Below, in pieces: positions 8,101 through 15,432 of a stretch of DNA of 19,928 nucleotides. The notes under the pieces were generated by a model. The model did no database searches. It was given only the letters and a program-made list of their open reading frames with translations, and was not told the DNA's origin. The DNA comes from an uncultured bacterium. Lineage in GTDB: Bacteria; Cyanobacteriota; Vampirovibrionia; Gastranaerophilales; Gastranaerophilaceae. The first letter of the stretch is position 1. Every line of letters starts with the position of its first letter. The translations under genes and the position numbers were made by a program. The DNA is taken from contig CABRZP010000024.1 in the NCBI GenBank assembly GCA_902475545.1, forward strand, positions 1-19,928, written 5' to 3'.

Positions 8101-8280
8101 AAAAATCAAATCAGTATTGTAATGAGCTTGAAAGTTACCTTTAACTTTGCCCATATAAAAATTCTTTTCAGGATAATTATCAAATACCATATCTTTTAAA
8201 TGGTATTCATAACCTCTACGCCAATTTCCCGGTCCGGCTTTTTCTTTTATAAATTTGTAGTTAAATTCTGTTTTACTCAT
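5101..8280 (-). CDS. SNF2-family helicase with N-terminal SWIM zinc finger
   Basis: The 1059-aa protein is a bacterial Snf2/RapA-like DNA-dependent ATPase. A SWIM zinc finger is at C69, C71, C78 and H80. A long middle region (about 110-580) is of the bacterial SNF2-associated type. The motor domain follows: Walker A in DDMGLGKT (621-628, K627), DESQ box (718-721), SGTP (746-749) and, in the second RecA lobe, GGTGLNL (967-973) and DQATDRAYRIGQ (992-1003). All core motifs are intact, so it should translocate on double-stranded DNA; likely roles are transcription recycling or chromosome remodelling, but the target is unknown. The start at 8280 follows an AGAAGGAAAAG binding site rather far upstream, with a structured leader before it. 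Length is normal. Monocistronic; no phage-defence partner genes (such as a nuclease) flank it. Confidence 0.92.
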   Translation of the reverse strand: MSKTEFNYKFIKEKAGPGNWRRGYEYHLKDMVFDNYPEKNFYMGKVKGNFQAHYNTDLIFKKNKVEARCNCPLKDEWCKHAVAVALKAIDEHAYEDWLETKFGMEFDFPDENTALTEEPQGSYIFHFNPKRKANFFSILVRSRENGKIVRQIEPILRAVIEAQKQAGLELNNSQKVELLIFQQLLKISRQDKKAGWYDIPIAKFGPVFSLLAKADEVLDEKTKERLKFTDDEWKLVLYVNTSNVPGTLLLSLEWQRPDFDDVYPFEEVRYFSRHLKWGRYKNIIFPTSVAIQSIPQNLIKSSFTDLKDAECGKFIYEDLPKLREVMDVVIDEKISKLMLEERPPINVVTMGIDYDQSLKASLDFEYDGVRVPFSKSSNDKAPYITVKKPDEDIIYWVKRNLKRENEAYAMLLACKFVPMQTNNLALEKENAIDFYNYYLKQAGEGWKFEEKDDMSFFKLMDEPFRLCAKIDFSDEQPDSFDINIYGQAGEEIINFDDIYETIQNDEKYARIRSLGFVEYPAQNIYSMMRSFNSFDVYRNPDNRFTVKTYRAGLINELKNLGVELILSERFQKFWDQMSTFSTTDDLKLPEGINAEFREYQLKGFGWLWFMYKYGLNGILADDMGLGKTLQALTLLQKAKEEDGPMPTLVIAPTTVVFNWESEIEKFAPTLSCLKLQGGERKQFFKKIPEYDVIITSYALVRRDIQKLKDINFRYVILDESQNIKNATSQTAQAVKQLNSQHKLALSGTPIENKLEELWSVFDFLMPGFLFSMADFNSRYVNPIMERQDKIVEKRLKLQIYPFILRRMKRDVAKDLPDKVENIAYCELTDEQKDFYLQVLDSTKEELFKSIEQNGLEKSRLSIFSALLRMRQICCHPRLYDKNNVKNVISSGKFEKLKVMLEEIISEGHRILLFSQFVDMLDIVKAWLDKSGIKYEYLTGKTKDRQGAVERFNSDPTIPIFLISLKAGGTGLNLTGADYVIHYDPWWNPAVEDQATDRAYRIGQKKKVFVYRLITRNTVEEKIQKLKTIKRNLVDSVISVDRNITKSLTMDDIREIFSVD

Positions 8281-8305
8281 CGATAGAGTATATCTCTTTT
8301 CCTTC

Positions 8306-8351
8306 TAAGGGTGATAATTCTTATATAGAGCGGTCTCTATAAAAACCCTTA
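8306..8351 (-). promoter_or_regulatory. Two-tier stem-loop leader of the SNF2 gene
   Basis: An outer pair TAAGGGT (8306-8312) and ACCCTTA (8345-8351) encloses an inner perfect pair TATAGAG (8324-8330) and CTCTATA (8335-8341) with a CGGT loop. On the minus strand the structure lies between the predicted transcription start near 8361 and the AGAAGGAAAAG ribosome binding site. A further ATAGAG occurs at 8283-8288, giving three copies of the hexamer in the leader counting both strands. Control of translation or a DNA operator are both possible. Confidence 0.4.
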
Positions 8352-8367
8352 ATCTTTTACACGAAAC

Positions 8368-8396
8368 ATTATACCTGAGAAACAAGAAAAAGGCAA
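8368..8396 (-). promoter_or_regulatory. Promoter of the SNF2 helicase gene
   Basis: On the minus strand TTGCCT (8396 to 8391) is followed after 17 bp by a perfect TATAAT (8373 to 8368). Transcription would begin near 8361 and give a leader of about 80 nt. Confidence 0.65.
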
Positions 8397-8477
8397 GAGT
8401 TTTAAATAATTTATAATATATGCTTAACATATAAAGTAATATAATTAATGTGTACAGTTTATTTTCTTTAAATTATA

Positions 8478-8486
8478 TGCTACACT
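8478..8486 (+). promoter_or_regulatory. Possible extended -10 promoter of the OB-fold-like gene
   Basis: TGCTACACT has TG one base before a TACACT -10 box, about 34 nt upstream of the ATG at 8520. The -35 region is poor, so this is a weak call. Other TATAAT-like words at 8412-8417 and 8440-8445 are alternatives in this AT-rich gap. Confidence 0.3.
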
Positions 8487-8519
8487 GTTAAAGTAACTAA
8501 GTTTAAATAAGAGGTAAAA

Positions 8520-9026
8520 ATGAAAAAAAGAAATATAATCAGCCTTACTTTAGCCATCGCACTAACGATAGGAATTACAATAAACAATGTTAACACTAAC
8601 GCTGCACCAGTAGCGGTAATGACTGCTCCAGCTCAACAGCAGGCTGTACAATACACTACAGTTAACGCACTTGACGTTGTAGCTAACCCTTATAAATATT
8701 TAAAAAGAAATATTCGTATAAAGGCTAAATTTGATAAATTTTCAACACTTGGACTTGATTATGCTCCGGCTATGAGATCCTCTGAAAAATATATTTCTTT
8801 CTTAATTCAAAGACCTGATATTACCAATCACAACATTCCTTTATCAGAATTAAAAATATTCTTAGACAAAGATATTGCTGAAAAAAATATAGACTTAGAT
8901 GCAGGAGATGAAGTTGAATTTACAGGAAGAGTATTCTCTACTGCACTTGGCGATCCTTGGATGGACGTTGATGATTTTAAGGTTTTAACAAAAAAAGAAC
9001 CTAAAAAAGATACTCTAAATCAATAA
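8520..9026 (+). CDS. Secreted protein with OB-fold-like domain
   Basis: The 168-aa product has a signal peptide (MKKR, hydrophobic 7-20, likely cut after about A28) and a Gln/Ala/Pro linker to about residue 43. The remainder alternates beta-rich segments such as VNALDVVANPYKYLKRNIRI, YISFLIQRPD, LKIFLDKD, GDEVEFTGRVFS and DPWMDVDDFKVL. The order 'strand, long loop, hydrophobic strands, GDEVEFTGRV' looks like a single small OB-type barrel of the kind found in periplasmic proteins; this is my structural inference, not a recognised family. Start is supported by AAGAGG about 6 nt upstream. It lies 30 nt before the GH57 gene and is probably in one transcript with it. Confidence 0.7.
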   Translation: MKKRNIISLTLAIALTIGITINNVNTNAAPVAVMTAPAQQQAVQYTTVNALDVVANPYKYLKRNIRIKAKFDKFSTLGLDYAPAMRSSEKYISFLIQRPDITNHNIPLSELKIFLDKDIAEKNIDLDAGDEVEFTGRVFSTALGDPWMDVDDFKVLTKKEPKKDTLNQ

Positions 9027-9056
9027 ATTTAACACAGAAGAGGTGTGGAATAAATT

Positions 9057-11558
9057 ATGGAAAAGAATACAACTACAGATAAATTTTTAACAATTCATGG
9101 ACATTTTTATCAACCGCCAAGAGAAAATCCATGGCTTGAAGCTATTGAATTGCAAGACAGTGCTCTGCCTTTCCATGATTGGAACGAAAGAATTTGTAAA
9201 GAATGTTATAATCCAAACTCAGTATCAAGAATTGTAGATAACCGAAACAAAATTCTTGATATTGTAAACAATTACAAATATATGAGTTTTAATTTCGGAC
9301 CAACATTACTTTCCTGGATGGAAGAATTTGCACCTCTGACTTACGAAAGAATAATAAAAGCAGATATTGAAAGTATTTCCGAACATAACGGACACGGAAA
9401 TGCAATGGCTCAGGTTTATAACCATATAATTATGCCTCTTGCCAATGCTCACGACAAAGAAACTCAAGTTAAATGGGGAATTCGTGATTTTGAATACAGA
9501 TTTGGAAGAAAGCCGGAAGGTATATGGCTTGCTGAAACTGCAGTTGATGACGCTACATTAAAAGTTTTAGTAGATAACGGAATTAAATTTACAGTATTAT
9601 CACCATATCAGGCTTTAAAAATTAAAAAGAATTCAGATAAAGAATGGCAGGACGTAAGCTGGGGAAATATTGATCCGGCTCGTTCATACAGCTATACAAT
9701 AAAAGAAGACCCGTCAAAAACAATTGATTTATTCTTCTATGATGGTGCAATTTCCCGCTCTGTTGCATTTGATGAACTTCTAAAAGATGGTAACAGATTC
9801 ATAAAACGTTTAAAAGAAGGGGTTTCTGATGTTAGAGATTATCCACAGCTTGTAAACATAGCTACAGATGGAGAAAGTTACGGACACCATACAAAATTTG
9901 GAGATATGGCACTTTCTTATGTTTTAAAAATTAAAGCTGAAGATGAAGGATTTAAAATCACTAATTATGCAGAATATCTTGACGAATACAAAAGTGATTA
10001 CGAAGCTGACATAAAACAAGCTTCTTCTTGGAGCTGCTTCCACGGAGTCGGCAGATGGTGCGAAGATTGCGGCTGTTCTACAGGCGGTCATCCAGGATGG
10101 AACCAAAAATGGAGACAACCTCTTCGAAATGCTCTTGATTATTTAAGAGACCAGCTTGCTGTATTATTCGAAAATGAAGGACCAAAATACTTTAACAAAA
10201 ATCCGTGGGATGTTAGAAATAATTATATAGAAGTTATTCTGGACAGAAGTTATTCAAATATTAGAAAATTCCAGAAAGAAAACTTTAATCCTGACTTAAC
10301 AGAAGATGAAAAAGTAAAGGGTATGGAACTATTAGAAATCCAAAGACAGGCAATGCTTATGTATACAAGCTGCGGATGGTTTTTCTCTGAGATTTCTGGA
10401 ATAGAAACCGTACAAATTATGAAATATGCAGCACGAGCAATGCAATTGGCTGCATCTTTCTCTAATGAAAATTTTGAAGAAAAATTTAAAGAAATTTTAG
10501 CTGAAGCAAAAAGTAATATTACAGAATTTGGCACAGGTAAAGATATCTACGAAAGGTTTGTAAAACCTTCTGTAGTTTCATCTAAAGAAATCGCCTGTTT
10601 ATGGGCTATTTCATCAATCTATCAGGACTTTGAAGATGAAGAAGATGTATATTGCTATACAGTAAAACGTAAAAGTTATCAAAAAGTTCAAAAAGGTAAC
10701 TCTAACTTTGTTATAGGTAATATTGAAATTCAATCAAAAGTTACCCTTCAAAAAGCCAATCTGATTTTTGCAATTATGCAGTATTCAGGTGGAGACTTCC
10801 ACTGTGCAATAAAAGAATTCTCAACAAATGAAGAATTTAACGAATTAAAAACTTCTTTAATTAAAACATTTGCTTTAAATCCACTTACAGAAATAATTAG
10901 AGCAATTGACGAAAAATTCGGAAAAGAATACTTTACTTTAAAAGATATCTTTATTGAAGAAAGAAAGAAAATTCTTCAAATCCTTCTAAAGGATCAACTT
11001 GAAAAATTTGCAAACACTTATAAAGATATGTACGCTCAAGGTAAAGGTTCAATCTACCACATGCAAAATCTTGGTCTTGAAATTCCGAAAGAATTCAAGA
11101 TATCAGCATCATACGCTCTAAGTCACAGATATAATGATCTGCTTGCTGACAGCAACGGATTTGTTGAAACCCCTATAATCCAAGAAATTAGTGATATAAA
11201 CTTTGAAGCAAAGAAAATGAATATTGAAATAGACAAAACACCTTCTAATAAAAACTTTGCTAAAAAAATTATCACTAATTTAAACAGATTAACAAAAAGT
11301 TTTGAAATTCAACAAGCTGACAGTATTGTAGAATTATTTGCAATCATAGAAAAATTAGAATTACAAATTGATATATCTGAAGCTCAAAACATTTATTACA
11401 ATAAAATTTATCACCGTATTGGCGATATTTTAGAAAAAAATAACGAAAAACCGGGTGACAAAGATATTAAATTTATAAAATTACTACTTGCAATAGGCGA
11501 AAACCTAAATATCAATGTAGAGTTTTATAAAATACAGTTAAGCAAACTTGGACTATAA
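9057..11558 (+). CDS. Glycoside hydrolase family 57 protein with DUF3536 region
   Basis: The 833-aa protein starts with the GH57 signature HGHFYQPPRENPWLE (14-28), typical of GH57/DUF3536 proteins, and lacks a signal peptide, so it acts in the cytoplasm. Probable catalytic residues are the nucleophile E160 in GIWLAETAVDD and the acid/base D271 in NIATDGESYGHH. A Cys cluster (C327, C335, C338, C340 in SCFHGVGRWCEDCGCSTGG) follows the barrel, and about 380-833 is helical, matching the C-terminal DUF3536 part. Members act on alpha-glucans or are uncharacterised; with the phosphorylase elsewhere in the window this suggests glycogen or maltodextrin metabolism. AGAGGTG lies about 12 nt before the ATG. 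No terminator is seen after it, so read-through to 11639 is possible. Confidence 0.9.
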   Translation: MEKNTTTDKFLTIHGHFYQPPRENPWLEAIELQDSALPFHDWNERICKECYNPNSVSRIVDNRNKILDIVNNYKYMSFNFGPTLLSWMEEFAPLTYERIIKADIESISEHNGHGNAMAQVYNHIIMPLANAHDKETQVKWGIRDFEYRFGRKPEGIWLAETAVDDATLKVLVDNGIKFTVLSPYQALKIKKNSDKEWQDVSWGNIDPARSYSYTIKEDPSKTIDLFFYDGAISRSVAFDELLKDGNRFIKRLKEGVSDVRDYPQLVNIATDGESYGHHTKFGDMALSYVLKIKAEDEGFKITNYAEYLDEYKSDYEADIKQASSWSCFHGVGRWCEDCGCSTGGHPGWNQKWRQPLRNALDYLRDQLAVLFENEGPKYFNKNPWDVRNNYIEVILDRSYSNIRKFQKENFNPDLTEDEKVKGMELLEIQRQAMLMYTSCGWFFSEISGIETVQIMKYAARAMQLAASFSNENFEEKFKEILAEAKSNITEFGTGKDIYERFVKPSVVSSKEIACLWAISSIYQDFEDEEDVYCYTVKRKSYQKVQKGNSNFVIGNIEIQSKVTLQKANLIFAIMQYSGGDFHCAIKEFSTNEEFNELKTSLIKTFALNPLTEIIRAIDEKFGKEYFTLKDIFIEERKKILQILLKDQLEKFANTYKDMYAQGKGSIYHMQNLGLEIPKEFKISASYALSHRYNDLLADSNGFVETPIIQEISDINFEAKKMNIEIDKTPSNKNFAKKIITNLNRLTKSFEIQQADSIVELFAIIEKLELQIDISEAQNIYYNKIYHRIGDILEKNNEKPGDKDIKFIKLLLAIGENLNINVEFYKIQLSKLGL

Positions 11559-11587
11559 TTAACAAAACTTAACAAACATGGCAAATT

Positions 11588-11627
11588 CTTATTACCGAAA
11601 TACTTTAATATAGTAAGTAGTAATAAG
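11588..11627 (+). promoter_or_regulatory. Hairpin overlapping the ribosome binding site of the HEAT-like gene
   Basis: CTTATTAC (11588-11595) and GTAATAAG (11620-11627) are perfect arms, with TACT (11601-11604) and AGTA (11612-11615) nested inside. The second arm ends in AAG, the beginning of the AAGGG ribosome binding site 9 nt before the ATG at 11639. Folding would partly hide the site. The hairpin is weak and AT-rich. Confidence 0.35.
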
Positions 11628-11638
11628 GGTAGTGTTTC

Positions 11639-12544
11639 ATGCAAGTTAACGGTCAAAATAATATACAGCAAAAACCTGTTATTCAACCGCAATACAACAG
11701 TAGTTATAATTGCGGCGATTGTGCATATCAGCAAACACCACAACAACCACAGCAGGTTCAACAGCAAAATAATGCATTACCAAATGCATATCCGCAAGGC
11801 TATTATGTTAACCAGCCGCAAATGGCTCAAACACAATGTCAACAGCCACCAATGCCAGCTGCACAACCTCAAGCACAAAATGTACAGGTACCGGCAAGTA
11901 TGGCAGGGGTAAATATCCAAATATTTAACCCTTCAGTTACTCCTCCGGGAGCTTTACCGCCAACATATAACGTAAATGCTCCTTGTTATCCGTCAAATTA
12001 TTATACCGGACAAATTGGAGGACAAACTACAGGAACAGCTCAAACAACTCAAACAACATCAACAACACAAACTTCAAATGATAATGACAAGAAAAAAACT
12101 GAAAAAAGAAAAATTGTTCAATTAACAGATGATTACATTCGAAATCTAGAAAATTACTTAAACAGTCAAGATAAAAATGTAAGATTATCAGCGGCAAAAG
12201 AAGTATACGCAAGACTTGAAGAAGACGATTCCAGATGCGATGACAAAGCATTAAATGCACTTGTTAATAAAATGCTGCAAGACCCATCTGCTGAAGTCAG
12301 AGTATTAGCATTATCCGCATTAGACAGCAGAATAGCTACAGGTGATGATTTTACAGTTAAAGTCTTAACTAATATGCAAGCTTCAAAAGAAGCCTATGGT
12401 ATGGATGCCGAAGATGCAAGTAAAATCCTGTTAAAAATGTCAGGTAAACAAGTAGAAAAAGAATTTCCTGTAAAAAACGACAATAAATCAGGCAAAACTG
12501 AGACTAAAACCGAAACCAAAACAGAAAGCAGCGGGAACGCATAA
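11639..12544 (+). CDS. Gln/Pro-rich protein with C-terminal HEAT-like helices
   Basis: The 301-aa product has no signal peptide. Residues 1-120 are low complexity and rich in Gln, Asn, Pro and Tyr, with one C-x-x-C (C25, C28). A Thr/Gln linker (about 126-147) and a Lys-rich stretch lead to about 163-270, where paired amphipathic helices with HEAT-like spacing are visible (NLENYLNSQDKNVRLSAAKE, then KMLQDPSAEVRVLALSALDS). The tail has a TETKTETKTE repeat. I recognise no named family; a scaffold or adaptor role is an inference from the disordered plus HEAT design. The next gene begins 3 bp after its stop, so the pair is almost certainly co-expressed. The start has AAGGG 9 nt upstream. Confidence 0.7.
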   Translation: MQVNGQNNIQQKPVIQPQYNSSYNCGDCAYQQTPQQPQQVQQQNNALPNAYPQGYYVNQPQMAQTQCQQPPMPAAQPQAQNVQVPASMAGVNIQIFNPSVTPPGALPPTYNVNAPCYPSNYYTGQIGGQTTGTAQTTQTTSTTQTSNDNDKKKTEKRKIVQLTDDYIRNLENYLNSQDKNVRLSAAKEVYARLEEDDSRCDDKALNALVNKMLQDPSAEVRVLALSALDSRIATGDDFTVKVLTNMQASKEAYGMDAEDASKILLKMSGKQVEKEFPVKNDNKSGKTETKTETKTESSGNA

Positions 12545-12546
12545 AT

Positions 12547-13023
12547 ATGAAAATAGGAAAATCAATACGAAATTATTTTAGACATAATACAAAATCTCAA
12601 CTTATAGCAAAAGGAGTTGGGCTTGCTGCTCTGGGTCTTGTCACATATGACGCTCATTACTTAGGTAAAATGCAAGCTGATTTATATTCAAGCGAAAAAG
12701 ATGCAAGTTCTACTGCATATTATTTAAATAATTCCTTATACTCAACCAACATGAGTAAAATTCAAGAAGGTGTAAAAGAAGCTTCCTACAAGATGGAACT
12801 TGATTGTGCTTGGAAAAGATTTATCAATGAAGGTGTAGGATATGTTAAAGGTTTCACATCAATGCTTGTAGATCACGTTGTTCCACTTGGCTTAGGCATT
12901 GGAGCTTTATTTGGAAAAGGTAAACTTGGTAAAATATGTGCAGGCGGACTTGGCATATACGGAGCATACGAATTCTTAAGAAACTTCCTTGGCTGGGGGA
13001 CTCCTGGCTGGCCAATTAAATAG
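12547..13023 (+). CDS. Small membrane protein of unknown family
   Basis: The 158-aa product starts 2 nt after the upstream stop codon and has no strong binding site of its own, which implies translational coupling to the HEAT-like gene. It has a basic N-terminus, a hydrophobic segment at about 19-34, a soluble middle (about 40-95) and two further Gly-rich hydrophobic segments near 106-122 and 128-143, then an aromatic tail GWGTPGWPIK. Probably an inner-membrane protein with two or three passes. I do not recognise it. Its last 8 bp overlap the end of trmD on the opposite strand, leaving no room for a terminator between them. Confidence 0.65.
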   Translation: MKIGKSIRNYFRHNTKSQLIAKGVGLAALGLVTYDAHYLGKMQADLYSSEKDASSTAYYLNNSLYSTNMSKIQEGVKEASYKMELDCAWKRFINEGVGYVKGFTSMLVDHVVPLGLGIGALFGKGKLGKICAGGLGIYGAYEFLRNFLGWGTPGWPIK

Positions 13024-13714
13024 AATCGATTTGTTCTAAGTATTTTTGATATAAATCAGGTCTACGCTTTTTAGTACGTTCCACTTGTTGTTGAAATCTA
13101 AATTCGTTTATTTCTTTATGGTTACCGTTTAATAAAACCTCCGGAACTTTATACCCTCTGAAATCACGAGGTTTTGTATACTGAGGATATTCTAACAAAC
13201 CATTTGAAAAACTGTCTTCTTCCGCAGATTCTATTTTTCCTAAAGTTCCTTCAAGTTTTCGACTAACAGCATCTATTAAACACAATGCAGGCAATTCACC
13301 ACCTGTCAATACAAAATCACCAATAGAAATTTCTCTCGGTTGAATAATTTCACGAATTCTTTCATCAAACCCCTCATAATGGCCGCATAACATTATAATT
13401 TGGTCATATTTTGATAAATCAATAACCAACTTTTCAGTCAAAGGTTCACCTTGCGGCGAAAGCATTACAGTAATCGAATTCTGTGATTTAGTAATACTAT
13501 CATACGCATCAACATAAGGCTGAGGTGCCAATACCATACCTGCCCCACCGCCATATGGAGTATCATCGACCTTTTTATGCTTATCAAGAGTAAAATCTCG
13601 CGGATTGACAGTATTTACATTAAAAATTCCGCTCTCTCGAGCTCTTTTCATAATACTGACATCACAATAAGATTGAATGATTTCAGGAAATAATGTTAAG
13701 ACATCAAAAATCAT
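13016..13714 (-). CDS. trmD: tRNA (guanine-N1-)-methyltransferase TrmD
   Basis: TrmD is the SPOUT-class enzyme that methylates G37 of tRNAs with S-adenosylmethionine, preventing +1 frameshifts. The 232-aa protein has the family N-terminus MIFDVLTLFPE, the TPYGGGAGMVLAPQP motif (about 52-66), and the trefoil-knot cofactor loop segments MLCGHYEGFDERI and SIGDFVLTGGE, followed by the C-terminal tRNA-binding part ending KKRRPDLYQKY. Length is usual. Its ATG overlaps the TGA of rimM by the 4 bp ATGA, so translation is coupled. It is the last gene of the leftward block, and its final bases overlap the convergent membrane protein gene. Confidence 0.97.
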   Translation of the reverse strand: MIFDVLTLFPEIIQSYCDVSIMKRARESGIFNVNTVNPRDFTLDKHKKVDDTPYGGGAGMVLAPQPYVDAYDSITKSQNSITVMLSPQGEPLTEKLVIDLSKYDQIIMLCGHYEGFDERIREIIQPREISIGDFVLTGGELPALCLIDAVSRKLEGTLGKIESAEEDSFSNGLLEYPQYTKPRDFRGYKVPEVLLNGNHKEINEFRFQQQVERTKKRRPDLYQKYLEQIDSI

Positions 13715-14226
13715 TCTAAAAGACCCTCTATATTATTCAACATAATTTTTTTATTCTTGATATCAACAACCGGAACAATTGCTTTAACAAACGGAACAAG
13801 GCAAATCTTTTTAGAATTTGTCTTAACTGAAATCAAATCACTGGCACCATTATTAGAAACTCCAATAACAAATCCTAGCTTTTTACCATCACTACTATCA
13901 AAAACTTCAAGCCCCACAAGTTCATCAATCAAAAACTCATCTTCGTCAAGATTTTCACGAACAACATCTTCTTCTACAAATAACAAACACCCCTTATATG
14001 GCAATATATCATTAATAGAGTCAATGCCTTTAAATTTAATAATCATGACATTTTTATTCGGGCGGATAGATGAAATTTCAAATTCAACATATTCATTGTC
14101 CTGCTTAATAAATACAGTATCCAATGATGCAAAAAAATCTTGCTGGTTTTTAGAATAACCAACTCTTGCTTCACCTTTAATTCCATGGAAATTAAGAATT
14201 TTTCCGACAGAAATGTATTTAACCAT
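13711..14226 (-). CDS. rimM: Ribosome maturation factor RimM
   Basis: RimM assists 30S head assembly through ribosomal protein S19. The 171-aa protein shows the N-terminal RimM barrel (VGKILNFHGIKGEARVGY, about 7-24, ending near residue 90) and a C-terminal PRC-barrel domain (about 100-170, with DELVGLEVFD and LVPFVKAIVPVVDIKNKKI). It starts 2 nt after the stop of the zinc-ribbon gene, with a GGAAG binding site inside that gene's last codons, and overlaps trmD by 4 bp. The order rimM-trmD is the conserved bacterial arrangement; rpsP is not adjacent here. Confidence 0.95.
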   Translation of the reverse strand: MVKYISVGKILNFHGIKGEARVGYSKNQQDFFASLDTVFIKQDNEYVEFEISSIRPNKNVMIIKFKGIDSINDILPYKGCLLFVEEDVVRENLDEDEFLIDELVGLEVFDSSDGKKLGFVIGVSNNGASDLISVKTNSKKICLVPFVKAIVPVVDIKNKKIMLNNIEGLLE

Positions 14227-14228
14227 AA

Positions 14229-15317
14229 TTATTCTTCCGAAGTTTCCTCTTCAGCCTTTTTAGGTTTTCTGCCTCTTTTTTTCTTTGGAGCTTCTTCCAC
14301 TGCCTCATCTGCAACAGGAGCTTCCGGCTCTACAGCTTTTTTGGTTTTAGAGGCTTTTTTAGGAGCTTCTTCAGCTTTTTGATTTTTAAATTCTTCAGGA
14401 ACATCTGGTCTATCTTGATTCCAACGTTCCATACCCATCTGAGCTCGAACCAAACCTATACCTACGTGAACTCTCCATTCGTCCATTTTTAGTTGTGCCG
14501 CAATGATTTTGTGACAACCGATTGGAGGAACTGGAAGTAATGGTTCATATAACATTTTAATAGCATTCAACTGATCCGGAGTAATTGCTAATTTACGTTT
14601 AGGGAACGGTAATTTTGGAAGCATCATTTTTTGACGAACTAAATTGATACCAAAAAATACCTTTCTTGGTTCTAATCCAATTTTTTCACCGATAACTTCA
14701 TGTGCATCCGGATTAGGAAGCGGTAACATCAATTTATATAACAATTCAATTTGTTCCAACTGTTCTCTACTTACAAGAAGCTGTTTTGGAGCCTTGTTAC
14801 GATTATTCATTGGACGTCTGTTATTATTAAATCTGTTATTAGCCTGAGGTCTGCGTTGTTGGAAACCACCTGCTCTATTGTTATTATATCCGCCCTGACG
14901 GTTATAACCGCCTTGTTGACGATTGTCTCTATTATAAGATCTATTATTGTTGTAACCACCTTGACGATTATCTCTGTTATAATTTGGACGATTATTATAC
15001 CCACCCTGACGGTTATAATTATTATTGTAACCGCCTTGTTGCGGTCTGTTACCTGAATTATAAGATCTTTGCTGAGGTCTGTTATTATACGGTCTAGGAT
15101 TTTCTTCACCGCCGCTTGAATAACTGCTATAGAATTGAGGTTTTTCCTCAGTTGAATAATTACTTACCGGTTCATTAGCTGATACCGGAGCTGCAGCTTC
15201 TTCTGTAGAATTAACCATCATTTTTTTATCCGGGTATAAACAATCCGGGCAAATAACTCTTTTAGGGTTTTTTGTTTCAAATTCACGACCGCACTTAATG
15301 CACTTGTTTACATACAT
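14229..15317 (-). CDS. Zinc-ribbon, Arg/Gly/Asn-rich, duplicated-domain protein with AT-hook tail
   Basis: This 362-aa protein has four parts. A zinc ribbon (C6, C9, C23, C26) opens it. Residues about 75-175 are a disordered repeat region built from GGYNNNR, NRQGG and NRDNR units. Residues 181-238 and 244-300 are two copies of one domain, sharing QL..I..LY..LLP.P....H..I...L.......GI.LVR..M. The acidic/Lys tail carries KKKRGRKPKK (345-354), close to an AT-hook core. The design suggests binding to RNA or DNA. It sits 2 bp upstream of rimM-trmD, where rpsP and a KH-domain RNA-binding gene commonly lie, so a role in ribosome assembly or translation is inferred. Start at 15317 has AAGAGG about 8 nt upstream. 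I do not recognise the duplicated domain. Confidence 0.8.
   Translation of the reverse strand: MYVNKCIKCGREFETKNPKRVICPDCLYPDKKMMVNSTEEAAAPVSANEPVSNYSTEEKPQFYSSYSSGGEENPRPYNNRPQQRSYNSGNRPQQGGYNNNYNRQGGYNNRPNYNRDNRQGGYNNNRSYNRDNRQQGGYNRQGGYNNNRAGGFQQRRPQANNRFNNNRRPMNNRNKAPKQLLVSREQLEQIELLYKLMLPLPNPDAHEVIGEKIGLEPRKVFFGINLVRQKMMLPKLPFPKRKLAITPDQLNAIKMLYEPLLPVPPIGCHKIIAAQLKMDEWRVHVGIGLVRAQMGMERWNQDRPDVPEEFKNQKAEEAPKKASKTKKAVEPEAPVADEAVEEAPKKKRGRKPKKAEEETSEE
14793..15095 (-). repeat. Degenerate tandem repeats encoding the Arg/Gly/Asn-rich region
   Basis: Variants of a 12-24 bp unit encoding GGYNNNR/NRDNRQ recur through this stretch. The repeats keep all frames open, which explains long spurious open frames on both strands here. 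Such tracts can change length by slippage. Confidence 0.7.
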
Positions 15318-15432
15318 AATAAAAGCCTCTTAATTAAATAATAAAAAATAACTCATAATAAAAAATAAATTAAGGTAATATCATCCTCACAATATAAATC
15401 GATTTAAAATAAAAATTCTAACTTATACGAAT

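Noticed and set aside
5101..8280. Phage-defence island around the SNF2 helicase
   Set aside because: No nuclease, methyltransferase, PLD or other defence partner flanks it; SWIM-SNF2 proteins of this type are common stand-alone genes.
14793..15095. CRISPR-like repeat array
   Set aside because: The repeats are degenerate, without constant-length spacers, and encode a continuous Arg/Gly/Asn-rich protein segment.
14751..15109. Long open frames on both strands opposite or within the zinc-ribbon gene
   Set aside because: They are low-complexity shadows of the in-frame tandem repeats, with Ile/Thr/Val-only translations and no ribosome binding sites.
15318..15432. Riboswitch or r-protein leader before the zinc-ribbon gene
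   Set aside because: The leader is AT-rich with no stable stem or conserved motif that I recognise.
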